A DNA stretch of 5,072 bases from Verrucomicrobiales bacterium (GTDB lineage: Bacteria > Verrucomicrobiota > Verrucomicrobiia > Limisphaerales > UBA1100). The stretch is from NCBI GenBank assembly GCA_002724615.1, contig PBPF01000020.1, positions 3,520 to 8,591 on the forward strand, in the 5' to 3' direction. This document shows positions 1 through 5,001 of this stretch, piece after piece. The notes beneath the pieces were generated by a model that saw only the letters and a program-made list of their open reading frames with translations, had not been told where the DNA came from and ran no database searches. Position numbers and translations under genes: made by a program. The stretch's first letter is position 1; each line of letters starts with the position of its first letter.

Positions 1-663
1 ACGCCCGCCACTGGCGAGTTGGCCAAGGTCACCAGGCTGAATCTGCAAGGTCACCGGATCGACGATCTTTCCACACTGCCGATGTTGCCCAACCTAGAGT
101 TTTTGCAGTTGAACAGCAATCGATTGATCGACTTGAAGACCGTGGGCGTGCAACCGATGTTGAAGAATCTGTTTCTCGCAGACAACCGCATCACGGATGT
201 TTCCCCGTTGGCCGGCTTGGCCCGTGTGGAATACCTCGACCTCCGCTTGAATCAAGTGGTCAACCTCGTTCCTCTCGCGGGCCTCAAGGCACTCAAGAAA
301 TTGCTCTTGGGCAAAAACGCCGTGACGGATGCAGGCCCGTTGTCGTCGTTGACCGAACTGGAAACGCTGGACTTGGCGGACAACCAAGTCGCTAATTTGA
401 GTGCATTGAAGTCCATGAGCAGCCTGGCAACCTTGAACCTCGCCAATAATCGCGTGGACGACCTCAATCCGCTGGCGGGCTTGACGAATCTGAAGGTGCT
501 GAACTTGGACGACAACCGGGTGCAGGATTTGTCTCCATTGGCGGGCATCAAGACGCTGGAAGAGTTGCGGGTGAGATTCAACCCCAACATTACGCGTGCG
601 GAGATCACAAAGCTGCGTGAGGCACTTCCCAACTGCCAGATTCATCACAATGCCAGACGCTGA
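1..663 (+). CDS. Leucine-rich-repeat protein, 5'-truncated by window edge
   Basis: The frame is open from base 1, so this is the C-terminal 220 residues of a longer protein. A TTG at 19 could be read as a start, but the preceding codons (TPATGE) continue the same style of sequence, so I treat the gene as partial. About eight repeats of roughly 22 residues are visible, with the pattern LxxLxLxxNxhxDLxPLAGL; the second is a few residues longer than the others. The array ends in a short cap near residues 197-214 (ITRAEITKLREALPNCQI), which looks like the natural C-terminus. The family folds into a curved solenoid that usually binds proteins, and the SDS22/internalin-like repeat type fits. No enzymatic domain, membrane segment or sorting signal is visible in this part, and a signal peptide could lie upstream. 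The specific partner and function cannot be told. It is separated from purE by 65 bases and is probably not functionally linked to it. Confidence 0.85.
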   Translation, partial: TPATGELAKVTRLNLQGHRIDDLSTLPMLPNLEFLQLNSNRLIDLKTVGVQPMLKNLFLADNRITDVSPLAGLARVEYLDLRLNQVVNLVPLAGLKALKKLLLGKNAVTDAGPLSSLTELETLDLADNQVANLSALKSMSSLATLNLANNRVDDLNPLAGLTNLKVLNLDDNRVQDLSPLAGIKTLEELRVRFNPNITRAEITKLREALPNCQIHHNARR

Positions 664-689
664 ACGCGGATTTTTTTCCAACTGGATAC

Positions 690-717
690 TGGACATTCCC
701 GTGCGCTTCGCTATTTT
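690..717 (+). promoter_or_regulatory. Possible sigma-70-type promoter for purE
   Basis: TGGACA at 690-695 matches five of six -35 consensus bases. It lies 16 bases before TATTTT at 712-717, which matches four of six -10 bases. Transcription would be expected to begin near 723-726, only a few bases before the purE ATG at 729. That would give a very short leader and fits the lack of a Shine-Dalgarno site there. This is pattern matching only, and sequences of this quality also occur by chance. Confidence 0.3.
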
Positions 718-728
718 CCGCGCGTCGC

Positions 729-1232
729 ATGAGTGAGGAAACAAAACCACTAGTCGGGGTCATCATGGGCAGTCATTCAGACTGGTCGGTGATGGAGAAC
801 TGTGTCAATCAACTGAAGGCATTGGATGTGCCGTGTGAAGCCAAGGTCATATCGGCGCATCGCACGCCGGATTTGCTGCACGACTGGGCCAAGGGCGCGG
901 TGGACCGTGGGCTGGAAGTCATCATCGCTGCAGCTGGCGGCGCGGCGCATCTGGCAGGTGTCACAGCGGCTTTTACTCCGCTGCCGGTGCTTGGCGTGCC
1001 GATGAAGGCATGGTCAACGGAAGGCTTGGACTCACTGCTTTCCATGGTCCAAATGCCTGGTGGCGTGCCGGTGGGCACGTTGGCAGTTGGCAAGCCGGGT
1101 GCGAAGAACGCCGCATTGCTGGCCACAGCCATTCTCGGCAACAAGTATCCGCAATACCGTGAGGCCTACGTTGGCTTCCGCGAGCAACAGACCGCCGATG
1201 GTGTGGCGAAGCAGGAAATTCCTGACGCATAA
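729..1232 (+). CDS. purE: N5-carboxyaminoimidazole ribonucleotide mutase (PurE, class I)
   Basis: PurE moves the carboxyl group of N5-CAIR to carbon 4 to give CAIR, a step of cytoplasmic de novo purine synthesis. The 167-residue length is normal for a single-domain class I enzyme. The family motifs are all present in order: GSHSDW at 14-19 (phosphate and substrate loop), SAHRTP at 42-47 with the catalytic-type His44, AAAGGAAHLAG at 67-77, and GLDSLLSMVQMPGGVPV at 99-115. The usual HLPG reads HLAG here, a mild change. The ATG at 729 places GVIMGS at the normal distance from the N-terminus. No Shine-Dalgarno sequence precedes it. purK, the usual partner that makes N5-CAIR, is not in the window; the next gene, prs, supplies PRPP to the same pathway. 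The class I assignment is from motif recognition; class II (direct CO2-using) enzymes are the alternative but are less likely. Confidence 0.95.
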   Translation: MSEETKPLVGVIMGSHSDWSVMENCVNQLKALDVPCEAKVISAHRTPDLLHDWAKGAVDRGLEVIIAAAGGAAHLAGVTAAFTPLPVLGVPMKAWSTEGLDSLLSMVQMPGGVPVGTLAVGKPGAKNAALLATAILGNKYPQYREAYVGFREQQTADGVAKQEIPDA

Positions 1233-1264
1233 ATTTTCTTGTCATTTCTGTCTTTTTTGCTGGT

Positions 1265-1286
1265 TTGCCGCTTGGGCTAGCGGTAG
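1265..1286 (+). other. Hairpin in the purE-prs spacer
   Basis: TTGCCGCT (1265-1272) can pair with AGCGGTAG (1279-1286) around a 6-base loop, giving eight pairs, two of them G-U. It sits 24 bases before the prs start. No T run follows it, so it is not a standard intrinsic terminator; a T6 run (1253-1258) lies upstream instead. It may be a leader structure of prs, an RNA end or chance. No other signal was recognised in this 78-base gap. Confidence 0.3.
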
Positions 1287-1310
1287 TTACTGGCGCGTTA
1301 CCTGATTGAC

Positions 1311-2255
1311 ATGAAGATTTTTTCTGGAAGATCCAACATGTCCCTCGCGGAATCCATCTGCGATTCCATCGGTGTGCCCCTCGGTCGCTGTCTCGTGCGT
1401 GACTTTCCTAACGGCGAGACCTTTGCCAAAATTGAGGAAAATGTGCGAGGCGAGGATGTCTACGTGGTGCAGTCTACCTCGCCGCCGGTGAACCAGAACA
1501 TGATGGAATTGTTCATCATTTGTGACGCCCTTCGCCGAGCCAGTGCGAGCCGAATTACCGCCGTAATGCCCTTTTACGGCTATGCCCGGCAGGATCGCAA
1601 GGATCAGCCTCGTGTGCCCATTAGCGCCAAGCTTGTGGCTAACCTCTTGGTGGCCGCCGGCTGCAACCGTGTTTTGACGATGGATCTGCATGCCCAGCAG
1701 ATCCAAGGTTTTTTCGATATCCCCGTGGATCACCTTTATGCCGCACCGGTGATGTACGATTACCTAAAGAAAATGGACCTTGGCGATCTCGTGGTGGTGA
1801 GCCCCGATGTCGGCGGCATCAAGATGGCCCACGGCTATTCGCAGATGCTCCACGCAGGACTGGCCATCGTCGCCAAGCGGCGCATGAGCGATACGGAGGT
1901 GGAGACCGTTTCGGTAATTGGTAACGTAAACGGCAAAACCGTGCTGCTTGTGGATGATCTTACGGAGACCGCCGGCACGCTTGTAACTGCGGCAAAACTC
2001 CTGCGCCGACGGCGTGCCAAGCGCATTTTGGCCTGTGTTTCCCACTCGGTCCTCAATGATCAGGGCGTAAAAAGATTACGCAAATCAAACATTGACGAAC
2101 TCATTACAACTGATAGTGTCCCCCGCCCCCAATTCAAGGGCGTGAAGGTGACCACCCTGTCGGTGGCCGCGCTGCTGGGTGAGGCGATCCAGCGGATCCA
2201 CACCAACTCATCGGTGACCTCGCTTTTTGAATTTGAAGGGGTGCGAATCGGCTAG
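1311..2255 (+). CDS. prs: Ribose-phosphate pyrophosphokinase (PRPP synthetase)
   Basis: Prs transfers pyrophosphate from ATP to ribose 5-phosphate to make PRPP, used for purine, pyrimidine, histidine, tryptophan and NAD synthesis. The 314 residues match the family's usual length, and the protein has two phosphoribosyltransferase-like halves. Visible motifs are DFPNGE at 31-36, FYGYARQDRK at 88-97 (ATP site), RVPISAKLVANLL at 101-113, MDLHAQQIQGFF at 124-135 (metal-binding His and Asp), SPDVGG at 164-169, the KRR of the flexible catalytic loop at 189-191, and the ribose-phosphate loop VDDLTETAGTL at 214-224. In that loop Glu219 occupies the position that is Asp in many enzymes (DDMIDTGGT in E. 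coli). The region after 232 (RRRR, then ILACVSHSVLND) is more divergent than the core. The ATG at 1311 gives the standard MKIFSG start; no Shine-Dalgarno site is visible. rplY follows after 10 bases, so the two are probably co-transcribed. Confidence 0.96.
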   Translation: MKIFSGRSNMSLAESICDSIGVPLGRCLVRDFPNGETFAKIEENVRGEDVYVVQSTSPPVNQNMMELFIICDALRRASASRITAVMPFYGYARQDRKDQPRVPISAKLVANLLVAAGCNRVLTMDLHAQQIQGFFDIPVDHLYAAPVMYDYLKKMDLGDLVVVSPDVGGIKMAHGYSQMLHAGLAIVAKRRMSDTEVETVSVIGNVNGKTVLLVDDLTETAGTLVTAAKLLRRRRAKRILACVSHSVLNDQGVKRLRKSNIDELITTDSVPRPQFKGVKVTTLSVAALLGEAIQRIHTNSSVTSLFEFEGVRIG

Positions 2256-2259
2256 AGGA
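2254..2259 (+). promoter_or_regulatory. Ribosome binding site of rplY
   Basis: AGAGGA ends 6 bases before the ATG at 2266 and overlaps the TAG stop of prs. It decides the start of rplY: the frame is open for 13 more codons upstream from a TTG at 2227, but those would lie inside prs and have no such site. Confidence 0.65.
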
Positions 2260-2265
2260 TTTAAC

Positions 2266-2946
2266 ATGAAGTCAGTGGCACTGGAAGCATTTCCGCGCGA
2301 GAAACGCAGGCGTAACGCGGTCAAGGCACTGCGCGGCGCAGGGCGCATTCCCGCCGTCCTTTATGGGCGCGGTCACGAGTCGCGTAGCGTGGAACTGGAC
2401 ACCAAGACCTTTGAGACCCTTGTCAACGACGCATCCTCCAGCGCACTGCTGGTGGATCTTGCCTGTGACGGGGAAACCAACCTGGCACTTGTCAAGGAAG
2501 TGCAGCACCACCCATTGAGCGGCCAATACCTGCACGTGGACTTTCAGGCGGTGAAGGCCGGAGAGCCAGTAACCGTATTTATCCCAATTGAGGCAGTGGG
2601 CGAGGCTGAGGGGGTCAAGGTTGGTGGTGGTCTACTGGAGCATGTGCTCTTCCGCATCCGCGTGCGCGGCCTGCCCGAGGTCATTCCAGACATCATTGAG
2701 GTCGACGTGAGTCACCTTGAAATCGGCCATACCCTGCACGTGAAGGATCTTCAGGTACCAGAGGGTGTTGAGGTGTTGGCTAACGACGATAATCCCGTGT
2801 TCTCCGTCGCCAAGCCGCGCACGGTTGTGGAAGAAACCACCGCCGAAGGCGAGGAAGGCGAGGAAGGAGTCGAGGGCGAAGAAGGTGCTGCCGAGGGCGA
2901 AGCCAAGTCCGAGGGCTCCGGCGAGGACAAGAAGGAAGGCGAATAA
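2266..2946 (+). CDS. rplY: Large-subunit ribosomal protein bL25, long CTC/TL5 form
   Basis: bL25 binds 5S rRNA in the central protuberance of the 50S subunit. At 226 residues this is the two-domain CTC/TL5 type rather than the short (about 95-residue) E. coli form. The N-terminal 5S-binding domain covers roughly 1-90, with the typical N17-A-V-K-ALRGAGRIPAVLYG stretch (17-34) and KEVQHHPLSGQYLHVDF near 80-100. The C-terminal beta domain covers roughly 100-185 and includes PIEAVGEAEGVKVGGGLLEH. It ends in a tail from about residue 187 made almost wholly of Glu, Gly, Ala and Lys, very acidic and probably disordered. The ATG at 2266 is chosen for its AGAGGA site and the normal start of the domain. 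pth follows after 14 bases, a pairing seen in many bacteria. Confidence 0.95.
   Translation: MKSVALEAFPREKRRRNAVKALRGAGRIPAVLYGRGHESRSVELDTKTFETLVNDASSSALLVDLACDGETNLALVKEVQHHPLSGQYLHVDFQAVKAGEPVTVFIPIEAVGEAEGVKVGGGLLEHVLFRIRVRGLPEVIPDIIEVDVSHLEIGHTLHVKDLQVPEGVEVLANDDNPVFSVAKPRTVVEETTAEGEEGEEGVEGEEGAAEGEAKSEGSGEDKKEGE
2845..2880 (+). repeat. Short 9-base tandem repeats in the rplY tail
   Basis: The nonamer GAAGGCGAG occurs twice in exact tandem (2845-2853, 2854-2862). Two degenerate copies follow (GAAGGAGTC at 2863-2871 and GAGGGCGAA at 2872-2880). In frame they encode EGE-type triplets of the acidic bL25 tail from residue 194. Slippage expansion of the tail is a reasonable explanation. Confidence 0.6.
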
Positions 2947-2960
2947 CCGTCAGCCTCGCC

Positions 2961-3593
2961 ATGGACACGTGGCACCTGATAGTGGGCTTAGGCAACCCCG
3001 GCAGTCGTTATGCGGGCACCCGCCACAATGCCGGCTTTATGGCGCTGGAAAAGCTTGCTGCCCAATGGGGCGGTGAATGGGCCGATGAGAAAAAATATCA
3101 GGCGCGTCTGTGTCGCGTAGATGATGCCGGCAGGCGTGTTATCTTGTGCCAGCCGCAGACCTACATGAATCTAAGTGGCGAGACGGTGGGGCCTTTGGCC
3201 GGATTTTATAAAATCGGCCTCGACCAGTTGCTGGTAATTGTGGATGATGTAAATCTCCCGCTCGGCGAGTTGAGGTTGCGGCCCAAGGGCGGCAGTGGTG
3301 GACACCACGGGCTGGAGTCGATTGAGCAGCATGTCGCGGGCGCAGGTTTTGCTCGCCAGCGCATCGGGATCGGTCGGCCGGCGTATACTGGCGGGGAATT
3401 AACCGGCCATGTGTTGGGTGCCTTTGCCGAGGCGGAGGCGGATTTGGTTGAAAAGGTCTTGGCCGAGGCCGCTGGGCAGGCAGCCTGTTGGTTGCGTGAA
3501 GGTGCGCAGAAAGCGATGAATGATTTTAACGGGCCGGTGATACCGCCCGTACAGGAAAAGAACGACACAGAAGAAACGGAAGATACAGAGTGA
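2961..3593 (+). CDS. pth: Peptidyl-tRNA hydrolase (Pth)
   Basis: Pth cuts the ester bond of peptidyl-tRNAs that fall off the ribosome, releasing tRNA for reuse; it acts as a cytoplasmic monomer. The N-terminus LIVGLGNPGSRYAGTRHNAG (6-25) holds conserved Asn12 and the catalytic His22. QTYMNLSG (66-73) gives Asn70, and VDDVNLPLG (94-102) carries the Asp95 that matches the catalytic Asp of E. coli. The next motif, usually GGHNGL, is GGHHGL here (113-118), so His116 replaces the Asn equivalent to E. coli Asn114. Length is 210 residues against about 190-195 for typical enzymes; the excess is a C-terminal extension ending in DTEETEDTE. The ATG at 2961 gives the expected start, with no Shine-Dalgarno site and a 14-base gap from rplY, so translation may be coupled to it. 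The stop overlaps the rpsF start by 4 bases. Confidence 0.96.
   Translation: MDTWHLIVGLGNPGSRYAGTRHNAGFMALEKLAAQWGGEWADEKKYQARLCRVDDAGRRVILCQPQTYMNLSGETVGPLAGFYKIGLDQLLVIVDDVNLPLGELRLRPKGGSGGHHGLESIEQHVAGAGFARQRIGIGRPAYTGGELTGHVLGAFAEAEADLVEKVLAEAAGQAACWLREGAQKAMNDFNGPVIPPVQEKNDTEETEDTE
3529..3550 (+). other. Strong hairpin in pth tail, upstream of rpsF
   Basis: ACGGG (3529-3533) pairs with CCCGT (3546-3550), and inside it CGGT (3535-3538) pairs with ACCG (3542-3545) around the 3-base loop GAT. Only C3534 is unpaired, which gives nine Watson-Crick pairs. It falls in the variable tail of Pth (residues 190-197), 39 bases before the rpsF GTG, and is followed by a purine-rich stretch that looks unstructured. 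It could be an RNA element controlling rpsF or a coincidence of codons; no T run follows, so it is not a terminator. Confidence 0.4.
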
Positions 3594-3886
3594 GACGCTA
3601 CGAGGGACTATTTATATTGGACACCGCCGGCAGTGCCGATGACCCGCAAAAGCTGGTGGACGGATTGAAGAAATTGGTTACGGCCAACGGCGCTACCGTC
3701 GAAGCTGAACAGAAACTCGACAAACGTCCATTTGCGCGCGTGGCTGACAAGAAGCACACCGCTGGTTTTTACGTGAACCTGATTTTCAACTGTGAGCCCG
3801 GCGCGTTGCCGGCACTGGAGGAGGCCTTCGTGGAAAACGACGTCGTGTTTCGCGTACAGATTACCCGCGCCACTGCTGCCGCATAA
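3590..3886 (+). CDS. rpsF: Small-subunit ribosomal protein bS6
   Basis: bS6 pairs with bS18 and binds the central domain of 16S rRNA in the 30S platform. The 98-residue product begins MRRYEGLFILD, the classic bS6 start, and contains the conserved AEQKLDKRPFARVADKK segment (38-54) and the GFYVNLIFNCEPGALPALEE strand-helix region (59-78). The start codon is GTG, sharing GTGA with the pth TGA stop, so translation is probably coupled to pth. GGAAG at 3578-3582 lies 7 bases before it as a fair ribosome binding site. No in-frame alternative keeps the family N-terminus. No long acidic or Glu-rich C-terminal tail is present, unlike its neighbours. Its partner gene rpsR is not found in the window. Confidence 0.95.
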   Translation: MRRYEGLFILDTAGSADDPQKLVDGLKKLVTANGATVEAEQKLDKRPFARVADKKHTAGFYVNLIFNCEPGALPALEEAFVENDVVFRVQITRATAAA

Positions 3887-3898
3887 AGGGGTTAACCC
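3886..3898 (+). promoter_or_regulatory. ssb ribosome binding site within a palindrome
   Basis: AAGGGG (3886-3891) is placed 7 bases before the ssb ATG at 3899 and overlaps the last base of the rpsF stop. Its G bases are half of the perfect palindrome GGGTTAACCC (3889-3898), so in RNA the site could form a small 3-pair hairpin. Such a short stem would be weak; ribosomes finishing rpsF would open it. Confidence 0.5.
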
Positions 3899-4342
3899 AT
3901 GCCGAACTACAACAAAGTCATCCTGATGGGTCGCCTGACGCGTGATCCCGAAGTGCGATATGCCTCCAATGGCAATGCAATCGCCAAACTCAGCGTGGCT
4001 GTCAACCGTGTGTGGCGTAACAAGGAAGGCCAGCAGCAGGAGGAAACTACCTTTGTAGACGTGGATGCGTTTGGCCGCCAGGCTGAAACCATCAGTCAGT
4101 ATCTTTCCAAAGGTCGCCCGATTTTTCTTGAGGGTCGCCTAAAGCTCGACCAATGGGACGACAAACAGACCGGCCAAAAGCGTAGTCGTCTGGGGGTTGT
4201 GCTGGATCGGTTTGAGTTCATCGATTCTCGTGGTGAAAGTGGCGGCAGTGGAGGCGGCGGCGGGAATTTTGCCCAGCCCGATGCACCCACCGACAGTGGC
4301 GGTGGCAGTCCCCCGCCCGAAGACGATGACGTGCCGTTTTAG
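3899..4342 (+). CDS. ssb: Single-stranded DNA-binding protein
   Basis: SSB coats single-stranded DNA during replication, repair and recombination, normally as a tetramer, and recruits partners through its C-terminal tip. The 147 residues divide into an OB-fold domain at about 1-110 and a flexible tail. Family signatures are NKVILMGRLTRDPEVRY (5-21), AIAKLSVAVNRVW (27-39), TFVDVDAFGRQAE (51-63), LSKGRPIFLEGRLKLDQW (69-86) and LDRFEFIDS (102-110). Trp86 lies where DNA-stacking Trp88 is found in E. coli. The linker is Gly-rich (GGSGGGGG, 115-122), and the protein ends EDDDVPF, the partner-binding acidic tip that marks the main replicative SSB rather than a phage or plasmid copy. Placement between rpsF and rplI is the usual location in many bacteria. 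The tail is short compared with E. coli SSB (178 residues). Confidence 0.97.
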   Translation: MPNYNKVILMGRLTRDPEVRYASNGNAIAKLSVAVNRVWRNKEGQQQEETTFVDVDAFGRQAETISQYLSKGRPIFLEGRLKLDQWDDKQTGQKRSRLGVVLDRFEFIDSRGESGGSGGGGGNFAQPDAPTDSGGGSPPPEDDDVPF

Positions 4343-4369
4343 TAACTGCGGCCAGCAACATTTTCAACC

Positions 4370-4374
4370 GGAGG
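4370..4374 (+). promoter_or_regulatory. Ribosome binding site of rplI
   Basis: GGAGG sits 8 bases before the ATG at 4383 and is the best Shine-Dalgarno match in the window. It fixes the rplI start and excludes an in-frame upstream GTG at 4197 that lies inside ssb. Confidence 0.8.
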
Positions 4375-4382
4375 AAAAACCC

Positions 4383-4928
4383 ATGTCAAAAACAAAGCTA
4401 ATACTGACGGACAACGTGGTCGGGCTCGGATCGGAGTCGGATATGGTGGAGGTGGCCTCCGGCTACGCGCGCAATTTCCTGCTGCCTCAGGGCCGCGCCA
4501 TCCCGGCCAGTGCCGGCAACGAACGTTACCTCGACTCGCTTAAAAAGAAGCGCGCCCAGCGCGAGTTTCAGGAGCAGCAGAACATGCAGGCCCTCAAGGA
4601 GAGTCTCGATAAGTTGCCGCCTCTGGTGATCACCGTGAAGACGGGTGAGGGCGGTAAGATGTTTGGCTCCGTAACCGTGGGCATGATTTGCGACGAGATG
4701 AAAAACCAGTTCGACGTTGAGTTGGACAAGCGCAAGGTGGCCCTCGAGAAATCGATTCGAGATTTGGGCCCCCACGAGGTCGAACTTAAACTGCATGGGG
4801 ATATCAACGGCACATTAAAAGTAAAGGTGGAAAGCGAGAATCCATTGCCCGAGCCAGAAGAGATTGCCGCTGAGGAGGCCAAGAAACAGGAACCAGCCGC
4901 CGAGGAGGCCAAGGCGGAAGACGCTTAA
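4383..4928 (+). CDS. rplI: Large-subunit ribosomal protein bL9
   Basis: bL9 binds 23S rRNA near the base of the L1 stalk and helps keep the reading frame. The N-terminal domain (about 1-45) shows the family signature: LILTDNVVGLG, then MVEVASGYARNFLLPQGRAIPAS at 21-43. Ser19 stands where a second Gly is common (LGxxG). A Lys/Arg/Glu/Gln-rich connecting helix spans about 46-78, and the C-terminal domain about 79-150 includes GKMFGSVTVGMICDEM (91-106) and LGPHEVELKLHGDINGTLKVKV (128-149). Most bL9 proteins end near 150; here a further tail of about 30 residues rich in Glu, Ala, Pro and Lys brings the total to 181. It is the last gene of the cluster, with a terminator 26 bases beyond its stop. 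rpsR, often found just before it, is missing; the 40-base gap after ssb is too short to hold it. Confidence 0.96.
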   Translation: MSKTKLILTDNVVGLGSESDMVEVASGYARNFLLPQGRAIPASAGNERYLDSLKKKRAQREFQEQQNMQALKESLDKLPPLVITVKTGEGGKMFGSVTVGMICDEMKNQFDVELDKRKVALEKSIRDLGPHEVELKLHGDINGTLKVKVESENPLPEPEEIAAEEAKKQEPAAEEAKAEDA

Positions 4929-4954
4929 ACCGCAGCAAACAGCCACAAAATCTT

Positions 4955-4981
4955 GGCGGGTTACGGCTCGCCTTTTTTTTT
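4955..4981 (+). terminator. Intrinsic terminator after rplI
   Basis: GGCGGG (4955-4960) pairs with CTCGCC (4967-4972), six pairs including one G-U, around a TTACGG loop. Nine T residues (4973-4981) follow directly. Stem, spacing and T run all fit a rho-independent terminator reading on the + strand, and it marks the end of the prs-to-rplI cluster. Confidence 0.88.
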
Positions 4982-4982
4982 G

Positions 4983-5001
4983 TTCACGCTATTGGCGTGA
5001 A
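4983..5001 (+). repeat. Perfect inverted repeat just after the terminator
   Basis: TTCACGC (4983-4989) and GCGTGAA (4995-5001) form a perfect 7-base inverted repeat with the 5-base spacer TATTG. G4982-T5002 and T4981-A5003 could extend it by two pairs. A short CTTTTGG follows, so it could be a backup terminator, an operator for a gene beyond the window, or part of a dispersed intergenic repeat. The rest of the end, to 5072, shows no convincing gene. Confidence 0.5.

Noticed and set aside
658..677. Possible terminator after the LRR gene (T7 run at 671-677)
   Set aside because: Only a 3-pair stem (CGC/GCG) precedes the T run, too weak to call a terminator.
94..750. Long minus-strand open frame (218 codons) across the LRR gene
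   Set aside because: It mirrors the repeated codons of the LRR gene, its product resembles no family I know, and it runs into the purE start.
1213..1225. Inverted repeat CAGGAA/TTCCTG at the end of purE
   Set aside because: The arms are separated by one base, so only a four-pair hairpin can form, it lies inside coding sequence, and no T run follows directly.
2227..2265. Upstream TTG start for rplY adding 13 residues
   Set aside because: The extra residues overlap prs, do not match the bL25 N-terminus, and the AGAGGA site points to the ATG at 2266.
2751..2975. Minus-strand Ser/Pro-rich frames opposite the rplY tail
   Set aside because: They are the complement of Glu/Gly codon repeats and have no independent support.
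2765..3076. Plus-strand Arg/Lys/Pro-rich frame across the rplY-pth junction
   Set aside because: It is a shifted reading of the GC-rich rplY tail and the pth start; both real genes have clear family matches.
4197..4382. Upstream GTG start for rplI adding 62 residues
   Set aside because: The extension is a shifted-frame reading of ssb; GGAGG before 4383 and the family start agree on the ATG.
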